A stretch of 13,273 nt of DNA from JAKACA01 sp052143575 (GTDB lineage Bacteria > Actinomycetota > Acidimicrobiia > Acidimicrobiales > Bog-793): positions 1 through 13,273 of the forward strand of contig JBKQSP010000101.1 of assembly GCA_052143575.1 (NCBI GenBank). Reading direction: 5' to 3'. The translations under genes and the position numbers were made by a program. A model generated the notes under the pieces. That model ran no database searches. It saw only the letters and a list, made by a program, of their open reading frames with translations, and was not told the DNA's origin. Numbering within the stretch: the first letter of the stretch is position 1; each line of letters starts with the position of its first letter. Below are positions 8,251 through 13,273 of this stretch, one piece after another.

Positions 8251-8783
8251 GGTAGGCGTTCCAAGGTCGCCACGATGCGGGCGACGCGGAGCAAAGAAAC
8301 CCCAGGCGCCATGCGGTCCGGCGCCGGTGGCGCCTTCGGATCCACGAGCTCCCAGTCGTCACCGATCAGCTTGCGGGCGGCCTCTGCGTCGTTCGGCCCG
8401 CATCCGGCGCGCGCCAACTTTGCCTCCGCCAGGGCCTGCAAGCGGGGACGTACGAAGAGGTTGTACGACCCGATCGTCGAGACTCCGAATCCGAGGGCTC
8501 GCCCGAGGCGCAGCGTTGACTCCACACTGGGTGCAAGGGGTTGTGCGGCGGTCGCCCGTTCCGTCGCGACGCGGAAACGGTCTCGTGGGGCGCGGCCCTC
8601 CGCGATCGCACGAAACCATCGCAGGGCGAGCACGCACCCGAGCAGTCCGAGGAGACCGGCAAAGGCTCGCTCGGCCACACCGGGATCCGGGAGACCGAGC
8701 CCGAGGGCGATGGCGAGGCCGCCGGCGCCGACGGCGGCGGTCACAGCGAGGCGCAGGACGGCGCGGTCCGGGCGGCGCCTCAC
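8247..8783 (-). CDS. Two-TM membrane protein in the MoxR/DUF58 operon
   Basis: A 178-residue protein of no family that I can name. Two hydrophobic segments lie near residues 9-31 and 38-54. A soluble, mostly basic region follows (RFRVATERA, RPRLQALAEAKLARAG, DDWELVDP). The predicted topology is a hairpin anchor with a cytoplasmic C-terminal domain. The start is GTG at 8783 and overlaps the stop of the DUF4129 gene by 4 bp; its own stop overlaps the moxR-type start by 4 bp. The strict coupling is the main evidence that it belongs to the same functional unit. Small membrane proteins at this position are seen in other actinobacterial MoxR operons, as general knowledge rather than a search result. 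Confidence 0.85.
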   Translation of the reverse strand: MRRRPDRAVLRLAVTAAVGAGGLAIALGLGLPDPGVAERAFAGLLGLLGCVLALRWFRAIAEGRAPRDRFRVATERATAAQPLAPSVESTLRLGRALGFGVSTIGSYNLFVRPRLQALAEAKLARAGCGPNDAEAARKLIGDDWELVDPKAPPAPDRMAPGVSLLRVARIVATLERLP

Positions 8784-9826
8784 GGTTCGCCACCGCCGCC
8801 GTTGAGCGAAGAGCCGGCGACGCCGGCTCCGGCCGCGCCAGTGACGACCACTCCGGCGCCCACCATGTCGGAGCCCGTCACGCCGGCGCTCGTCGAGTCG
8901 GAGATGTCCCGCAACTCGTTTTGAATCTGGCGGAGAGCTGCGATGGCATCGAAGCGGAGGGTTTCTTCAAAGGGCCTCGTGCTGTAGCGGGCCGTCTCGA
9001 AGAGGTAGGTCAGCCGGCGGGCTGCCTCGTGGGATGCGCCGAGGGAGGAAAGGAGGCGGCGGAGGAACTCAGCCGGTGTTTCGTCGCTGCGGCGCTCGGC
9101 GCCCGCCTCGGCGGCGGCTTGTGTCATGGCGACGTATGCGGCAACGACCGCTCTACGAGGATCCGTCTCCTCTTCCGGATCGGCCACGCGAACGGTAGCG
9201 AGTACCTCGCCGAGGCGGGAGGACGAGTCGAAGGGCCGGCCCGCATTGCGGTCGGCGAGGAGCTCGCCAAGGTTCCAGTCCCTTCCGCGATGACGGGCTT
9301 GCCACCACGCCAGCCCGAGCAGCGCCAGGACGAGGACAACCACGACGGCGACCGTGCCCACCGAGGCGGAGGCGACGAAATGCACGCTCGAGTGTCCGTT
9401 CCCGCTGGGGCGAACCGGAGAGCTCGAGGAGGTGATCCTCGTGGCTGCCGTATTCGGCTTGCGACGATGCAACAGCAGCAAGATGCCGACGATGATCGGG
9501 ATGACGAGAGCGACGAGGGCGCCCCGCCAGAAGGGGCGCCGTACGGGAGCGTTGGCGGCCGAGGAGCCGCGGGGTGAGGTGGCCAAGCCGTAGAGGATGA
9601 GCCCGGTGAAAACAACGATGACGATGCCCACGACAGTGACAGCGATGGTGAGAGCGATCGAGGCGGCTGTGCCCTGCAGCGATGCCGTGCCGTGCGCTGT
9701 GTCCGACAGGGAACCGGCCAGCGCCGCTACGAGGAGGAGGAGGAGCACGATGGCTGCCGCCGCCCTGCGGGCGCCGCCGCCGAGCAGCGAGGAGATTGCC
9801 GTCGCTGGTCTCCCCAAGTCGATCAC
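8780..9826 (-). CDS. DUF4129 domain-containing membrane protein, first gene of the operon
   Basis: A 348-residue protein with four hydrophobic segments near residues 22-40, 57-81, 101-120 and 155-175. A C-terminal soluble DUF4129 domain runs from about 222 to 300 (DPRRAVVAAYVAM, then ETPAEFLRRLL, then RLTYLFETARYS). The fourth segment ends in WW, followed by a basic stretch, consistent with a cytoplasmic C-terminus. The last 38 residues are a low-complexity Gly/Ala/Val/Ser tail ending in four glycines. DUF4129 is common in MoxR/DUF58 operons; some relatives are fused to transglutaminase domains, absent here. The start is uncertain. GTG 9826 has a GGGGAG almost touching it, while TTG 9817 would have the same GGGGAG about ten bases upstream. 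The frame stays open further up, but that extension looks non-coding. Confidence 0.85.
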   Translation of the reverse strand: MIDLGRPATAISSLLGGGARRAAAAIVLLLLLVAALAGSLSDTAHGTASLQGTAASIALTIAVTVVGIVIVVFTGLILYGLATSPRGSSAANAPVRRPFWRGALVALVIPIIVGILLLLHRRKPNTAATRITSSSSPVRPSGNGHSSVHFVASASVGTVAVVVVLVLALLGLAWWQARHRGRDWNLGELLADRNAGRPFDSSSRLGEVLATVRVADPEEETDPRRAVVAAYVAMTQAAAEAGAERRSDETPAEFLRRLLSSLGASHEAARRLTYLFETARYSTRPFEETLRFDAIAALRQIQNELRDISDSTSAGVTGSDMVGAGVVVTGAAGAGVAGSSLNGGGGEP

Positions 9827-9845
9827 TCTCCCCGTCGTGTGACGT

Positions 9846-9862
9846 CTGCTCCGTGCGAGCAG
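9846..9862. promoter_or_regulatory. Perfect 6-bp palindrome between the operon and the sortase
   Basis: CTGCTC at 9846-9851 and GAGCAG at 9857-9862 form a perfect inverted repeat with a five-base loop. It lies 20 bp upstream of the DUF4129 start, in the divergent spacer, and abuts the candidate -10 box. It could be an operator or a leader hairpin. Confidence 0.3.
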
Positions 9863-9866
9863 TGTA
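9861..9866 (-). promoter_or_regulatory. Candidate -10 box for the DUF4129-MoxR-DUF58 operon
   Basis: TACACT on the minus strand lies about 35 bp upstream of the GTG start. It leaves room for a short leader that contains the palindrome and the GGGGAG ribosome binding site. No clear -35 element is seen, so support is modest. Confidence 0.3.
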
Positions 9867-9964
9867 GAACCGTCGCTGACCTCGACCCTGGGCGGCTGGG
9901 CGTGCGAGAGAGGGCTCCGATCGAGATGGTGCCCGCCATCGCGCCCACGCGGCAGACTGGAGAC

Positions 9965-11050
9965 ATGGCATCCGACGCTGTCCTCGGCGGACACGAGGCG
10001 TCTCGGCGTTGGAGGACGAGCCTGCTCATGGCACTCGGGGCGCTCATGCTCCTGGCGGCCGCACTGGGCGCCGCCTACCCGTTGTGGTGGGAGCACCACT
10101 CGTCGAGCGTCGGTGGAAGCCTCGTGAAAAGCTACGGGGCCCTGCCTTCGGGCCGAGGCGCAGCGCGGCCGGCCGCCACCTGCATGGCGTCGCCACGGCC
10201 ATCCGCCACGAAGGCGGCCGCCGGTCTCGTACGGATCCCGGCGCTCTCACTCACGGCGCCCGTGCTCAACGGCCTCTCGGACGGCGTGCTGGCGGTGGCC
10301 GCAGGGCACGACCCGGCCTCACCTTGGCCGGGCGGCCTCGGCGAGAGCGTGCTCGAGTCTCACGACGTCAGCTACTTCTCAGAGATCGGCAAACTGACCG
10401 CCGGTGCCGACGTCGTGTGGATCGACCACTGCCAGGAGCTGACCTTCAGGGTCATCGGTCACGAGATCCTGAATCCGGGCGACTTGATCTACCCACCCGC
10501 CGGCGGCCGGGGCCTCGCACTCATCACGTGCTATCCAACCGATGCGCTCTTCTACACGCCGGAGCGTTTCGTGTTGCTCACGGCCCTCGTGGCCACGAAG
10601 CGGGCGACGGCCACGCCCGGCCCTCTCCCTGTCGTCACCCCACGGGTCAGGGTGCCGGCGCCGCCCGGTCTCGTGGCTCAGGGCCTCCAACTGGCAAACA
10701 GCGGGGTGCTCGTCGGGTACCTGCGCTTGTCGGGATCACCGTCGGCGGCATGGGCGGAGGGTCCTGCCAGCCTCGATCTCGAAACCCTCGCCCTCGAGTC
10801 CTACATCGGTGCCGAGAAGGCGATCGCTCGGCACGACACGAGCTGGTGGAGGGATCTCGCCGTGCCTGATGTGGCGATGCCCTCCGCAGTGTGGTCCAAC
10901 TCCCTCGATACCAATGTCACCGAGGACATCGCCGGCGACTCCGTCCGGTCCGTGACGCTTTCATCCGCCAACGTCACGTTTGTGCTTGTGGCGTCTCACG
11001 GCGAGCTGCTGATCAAGACCATCACCAGCCCGGCATTTAACACACCCTGA
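9965..11050 (+). CDS. Sortase (class D/E-like) with long C-terminal extension
   Basis: A 361-residue membrane-anchored transpeptidase-type protein. After a short basic N-terminus, a hydrophobic segment at residues 18-41 acts as signal anchor and places the rest outside the cell. The sortase domain covers roughly 85-210 and shows the full catalytic set: His133 (LESHDVSYF), Cys189 (ALITCYPTDALFYTPERF) and Arg201. Sortases cleave a C-terminal sorting motif and attach the protein to the cell wall or to a pilin. About 150 residues follow the domain; I recognise no motif in them, and no second membrane segment is seen. Start choice is uncertain: ATG 9965 has GGAGA too close to it, and ATG 9926 is in frame upstream. 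It is divergent from the MoxR/DUF58 operon. No LPxTG-type substrate is visible nearby. Confidence 0.85.
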   Translation: MASDAVLGGHEASRRWRTSLLMALGALMLLAAALGAAYPLWWEHHSSSVGGSLVKSYGALPSGRGAARPAATCMASPRPSATKAAAGLVRIPALSLTAPVLNGLSDGVLAVAAGHDPASPWPGGLGESVLESHDVSYFSEIGKLTAGADVVWIDHCQELTFRVIGHEILNPGDLIYPPAGGRGLALITCYPTDALFYTPERFVLLTALVATKRATATPGPLPVVTPRVRVPAPPGLVAQGLQLANSGVLVGYLRLSGSPSAAWAEGPASLDLETLALESYIGAEKAIARHDTSWWRDLAVPDVAMPSAVWSNSLDTNVTEDIAGDSVRSVTLSSANVTFVLVASHGELLIKTITSPAFNTP

Positions 11051-11064
11051 CGAGTTTGTTGCAG

Positions 11065-11117
11065 AGCAGGTGGTAGCCCTGCTGAATTGACGCATTTGCC
11101 CTGGCCGTCAAGTTTTT
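11065..11117 (+). terminator. Possible terminator hairpins after the sortase gene
   Basis: Two short inverted repeats follow the sortase stop. The first is AGCAGG (11065-11070) with CCTGCT (11078-11083). The second is TTGACG (11087-11092) with CGTCAA (11106-11111), followed after one base by five T residues (11113-11117). The second has the layout of an intrinsic terminator, but its 6-bp stem and 13-base loop make it weak. Confidence 0.35.
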
Positions 11118-11193
11118 CCAGAGCTGTGAAGGGTCTGAAGCCGTCGCCTTCGCCGGTCGGCGGCGCTGCCAGGACGAACACTTATCGCCGCAA

Positions 11194-11213
11194 TTACCCA
11201 ATATTTACCCAAT
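11194..11213. repeat. TTACCCAAT direct repeat, 11-bp period
   Basis: TTACCCAAT occurs at 11194-11202 and again at 11205-11213, spaced by about one helical turn inside the most AT-rich patch of the window. This could be a protein-binding site. It also overlaps the 3' end of a doubtful minus-strand ORF. Confidence 0.5.
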
Positions 11214-11454
11214 TTGCCCGGGCCGATTCCGGTCGCTTGCCGTAGTTTGCGGGCGCCATGCCGTTTCGCATCCCGGCCTCTTCTTCTGTGGCCTCCCACC
11301 CAGCACCCCGTACCCTTGGACCGTGTCGACCTCCACCAACTTCTCCAGTTGCCGAGTTCACGACAACCACACTGATTTCCACGAGAAGCGCCAGGCCAGC
11401 GAGCGTCGTTACGAGCCACCGCACCCACCGCCGAGACCTGCGTTCACCCACCAA
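11194..11454 (-). CDS. Doubtful small membrane ORF
   Basis: An 86-residue frame from TTG at 11454. Its one positive sign is a basic stretch (RRSRRWVRW) followed by a clear hydrophobic helix of about 20 residues ending in VVVV, as in a signal anchor. The remainder is low in recognisable structure and ends in WVNIG. The frame stays open upstream to a stop at 11539-11541 without any ATG or GTG, so it may be the tail of a decayed longer gene. No family is recognised, and no ribosome binding site is convincing. Confidence 0.25.
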   Translation of the reverse strand: MVGERRSRRWVRWLVTTLAGLALLVEISVVVVNSATGEVGGGRHGPRVRGAGWEATEEEAGMRNGMAPANYGKRPESARANWVNIG

Positions 11455-11621
11455 TACAAGGGTACGCCCCTCGGTTACTGCCAGCCATGCTGCGAGACCT
11501 GAGGGGTCAGACGGGGACCACCGGCAACAACCATGAGGTTAGGGGTACCAGCGTGGCGAAGGGGATCTCACCGGTTGAGGTCGGCGGCACGGCACCTGGC
11601 GAGGTGGCTCAGGTGGCGGTG

Positions 11622-12011
11622 TCACCGGTGGTGGAGTTCTTGGACCTGCGTGGAGGGTCGGCGGGACCCGGTTAAACCGTGATACGACGGCAGAGCCGAC
11701 CCTGTCCCCTTCTTCGGGATAGGCGAGTAAACGGTAAAGCCCGACCCCGCTGTTCCGTTTGTCGGTTCCTTCGGGCCGACCACTTCGCAGGCACCCGGGG
11801 TGTCCTGCGGCCGCACGCTCCACCATGTGGAGGAGGGCGGTGAGGCTGACGTGGTGGTGGTCTGTGGTGGAGGGCAAGGAGGTAGACCAAGCCCCATCGT
11901 GGTGATGACCGCCGTCCGTTGAGCTGATGCATGGGTGTGCCCTCCCGACATCGCCACGCCGAGAGCTGCACCGACAAGGACCGAGGCGACTGCTACCGCC
12001 CGAAACAACAC
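11622..12011 (-). CDS. Possible short secreted protein
   Basis: A 129-residue frame from GTG at 12011. Residues 1-30 look like a Sec signal peptide: Arg4, a hydrophobic core (VAVASVLVGAALGVAM), then HTHASA with a plausible cleavage site before Gln. A Pro/Thr-rich linker follows (PPCPPPQTTTTSASPP), then a short region with few motifs. No family is recognised. There is no clear ribosome binding site, and an in-frame TAG lies four codons upstream, so the start is constrained. The next frame over the 3' end is proline-rich (11539-11877), which could mean a frameshift near 11640, but that is not shown. It follows the broken regulatory-like-domain gene on the same strand after a 61-bp gap. Confidence 0.4.
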   Translation of the reverse strand: MLFRAVAVASVLVGAALGVAMSGGHTHASAQRTAVITTMGLGLPPCPPPQTTTTSASPPSSTWWSVRPQDTPGACEVVGPKEPTNGTAGSGFTVYSPIPKKGTGSALPSYHGLTGSRRPSTQVQELHHR

Positions 12012-12072
12012 GTCGGAAGTCTACGTGGGTGGCAGCAGAAGCGGGCTTCGGCTCGACGCCGGGCTGGGCAGG

Positions 12073-12486
12073 TCACACGAGTGCGCAAGCAACGCTCAGG
12101 TTCACCTCTGCCCAAGCACGAAGCCGCACGGGCCAGTCATGGGTGCACATTTGACCGTCGCCCCAATACGGGTAGGCGGACACGAGGTAGGTGCCGGGCG
12201 GAACCTGCAACTGTCACAAGCCCTTCGAGTTGGTCGTGACGGAGAACGTGTCGCCTGTCATGCCCGTGCCGGTAAAGGTCACCTGCCCGCTGAGCGGCTC
12301 TGGCCGGGCACCGATAGGCCCGCCCACGAGAAGCAGTCTTCCGGTGACCGTGGCTGAGGGACCGGGCCTGCCCCCGGTTGCGTCACTGACCAAGCCCACG
12401 CCGATGCCGATGACGACGAGCACGGTGACGGTCAGGTAGGCGAATCCCTCATGGGGTGGCAGCTCGCCGGACGGTAGTCCTCACAT
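12073..12486 (-). pseudogene. Membrane-anchored carboxypeptidase-regulatory-like domain gene with two in-frame TGA codons
   Basis: One reading frame of 138 codons runs from ATG at 12486, whose A is the last base of the upstream gene's TGA (TGATG). It ends at a TGA at 12073-12075. It is broken twice: codon 2 is TGA (12481-12483), and another TGA is at 12214-12216. Between them lie a hydrophobic anchor (LTVTVLVVIGIGVGLV) and beta-strand-like sequence (ATVTGRLLLVGG, SGQVTFTGTG, TFSVTTNSKG). After the second TGA the same frame continues with QLQVPPGTYLVSAYPYWGDG and two cysteines. The SKG-x-x-Q-x-Q-V-PPGTY-x-V pattern is typical of carboxypeptidase-regulatory-like (transthyretin-type) domains, so the two halves belong together. 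Both TGAs are one C-to-T change from CGA (Arg). A shorter product from GTG 12423 to the second TGA (69 residues) could still be made but would lack the end of the domain. Confidence 0.6.
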
Positions 12487-13273
12487 CACGCCGCCCTGAG
12501 CGAGTACAGGATGGTTCTGGCGACCATGCCGCTTCCTGCCAGCCCGATAGAGACGTTGACCCGTGTGGCGCGCCCCGGCATCGTCACCTTGAGGACGAGG
12601 ATGGAGTAGTCCGGGGTGCTGCTCGGACACGCCGTAAGGCCATCGGAGTGCAGGCAGGTACCTCCTGGCGAGAACGGCCCGGTAGGACCTTGCCGCCCTG
12701 AATCAACCCGCACGCCGTCTGCGGGCATGACGGCGAATTGGGAAAAGGCACATGGCAGCCTCAAGAACACGCGATCAGTGTCGAGAACGACTTCCTTCCA
12801 GAGCGCGACCGGAAGCGGCCCGCAGATGTTCCAGGTCTGGGTGCGCTGTATCGACCAGTCAGCTGGGACCGAGAACCGCACCCCAGCAAAGGTCACCGGG
12901 TGCCACGACGACGGGACAGGCGGTGCAGGACCGGCAGCGAGCGCGATGTCCCGAGGTGACCGGGTCAGCGTGTCCAGGACTCGCGAGCCAAGGCTGCCGC
13001 TGACCGTTATCTGCACGCCAAGCGACGGTACGAGATAGGTGTAGATGGGCTCCATGCCGACGCCCTTCTGTATCGACACACCACCTAGTCGCACGACGAT
13101 GCCGTTGATGATTGATGGAGGTTTGCTCGACTTCGCTGCGCGGGCGGAGAGCGGCTCAAGGTTCACGATGGCGGCTGGCTTCCCCCGCATTGTCGCTGGA
13201 CACGAGACGGGGCCGGGTCCCGCGTTGACGAGCACCTCGCCTGCTGGGAGGTTCCCACCGAGACACGGGTAAC
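12486..13273 (-). CDS. Unrecognised protein, likely extracytoplasmic (partial, N-terminus beyond right edge)
   Basis: The frame is open to the right edge, so the start is not in the window; GTG at 13235 is only an internal candidate. About 261 residues are visible. The sequence is rich in beta-type strands, with small hydrophobics, Pro and Gly. Several Cys could pair in an extracellular setting (PCLGG, VSCPAT, WNICGP, RLPCAF, GTCLHS, TACPSS). A stretch around VTFAGVRFSVPADWSI resembles parts of secreted actinobacterial proteins of unknown function, but I cannot name a family. No membrane segment is visible in this part. Its TGA overlaps the ATG of the broken downstream gene, which implies that the two were once coupled. 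Secretion is inferred from cysteine content and neighbours only. Confidence 0.65.
   Translation of the reverse strand, partial: YPCLGGNLPAGEVLVNAGPGPVSCPATMRGKPAAIVNLEPLSARAAKSSKPPSIINGIVVRLGGVSIQKGVGMEPIYTYLVPSLGVQITVSGSLGSRVLDTLTRSPRDIALAAGPAPPVPSSWHPVTFAGVRFSVPADWSIQRTQTWNICGPLPVALWKEVVLDTDRVFLRLPCAFSQFAVMPADGVRVDSGRQGPTGPFSPGGTCLHSDGLTACPSSTPDYSILVLKVTMPGRATRVNVSIGLAGSGMVARTILYSLRAA

Larger units (their letters stand above)
11051..11621. other. 571-bp stretch without a confident gene
   Basis: This segment follows the sortase and is less GC-rich than the operons to its left; 11161-11220, for example, is 32/60 G+C. It contains the hairpins after the sortase, a TTACCCAAT direct repeat, and one doubtful minus-strand ORF with a hydrophobic segment (11194-11454). 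Other open frames here lack good starts, ribosome binding sites or family motifs. I see no tRNA, integrase or transposase. Confidence 0.6.

Noticed and set aside
7166..8362. Long upstream extension of the DUF58 frame to 8362
   Set aside because: The extra part is an Arg-rich shadow overlapping the MoxR gene; ATG 7165 with the ATGA overlap is the sensible start.
8075..9577. 500-residue plus-strand open frame
   Set aside because: Antisense to three coupled operon genes and without recognisable motifs.
10996..11181. 61-residue minus-strand ORF across the end of the sortase
   Set aside because: Overlaps the sortase 3' end and the possible terminator, with no motif and no ribosome binding site.
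11258..11536. 92-residue plus-strand ORF
   Set aside because: Ser/Thr/Pro/Arg-rich with no ribosome binding site or hydrophobic segment; likely a chance frame.
12214..12216. Selenocysteine or genome-wide TGA recoding
   Set aside because: Neighbouring genes use TGA as a normal stop in ATGA/GTGA overlaps, no selenoprotein signature is present, and one of the TGAs is at codon 2. Nonsense mutation explains it more simply.

Overview
The window is high-GC, densely coded DNA with GTG/ATG starts and many 4-bp start/stop overlaps. Together with a sortase, a DUF58/MoxR/DUF4129 operon and actinobacterial-style protein sequences, this suggests an actinobacterium. An Acidimicrobiia-like lineage is my guess; nothing in the window proves it.

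Left block, minus strand (1-4408), in transcription order: a DEAD-box RNA helicase, a signal-less BtuF-like cobalamin-binding protein, a glyoxalase II-type metallo-beta-lactamase hydrolase, and guaB (IMP dehydrogenase, C-terminus cut by the window edge). The middle two genes overlap by 4 bp, and guaB has its own candidate near-leaderless promoter. bcp (peroxiredoxin) diverges from the helicase on the plus strand.

Between bcp and the next convergent operon lie two copies of an 80-bp palindromic repeat (5013-5186, 75/80 identical, 94-bp period).

Central block, minus strand (5220-9826): five genes, each overlapping the next by exactly 4 bp. They encode a four-TM DUF4129 protein, a two-TM protein, a MoxR AAA ATPase, a DUF58 protein and a six-TM protein. 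This looks like one translationally coupled envelope-associated unit of MoxR/DUF58 type. A divergent sortase gene (9965-11050) with a long unassigned C-terminal extension follows.

Right block (11051-13273) has another character: locally AT-richer, loosely packed, with only weak or unrecognised ORFs. On the minus strand it holds the C-terminal part of an unrecognised protein (12486 to the right edge), a frame for a membrane-anchored carboxypeptidase-regulatory-like domain broken by two in-frame TGA codons (12073-12486), a possible short secreted protein (11622-12011) and a doubtful small membrane ORF (11194-11454). It looks like an accessory or decaying segment. No RNA genes, CRISPR arrays, transposases or integrases were recognised anywhere in the window.
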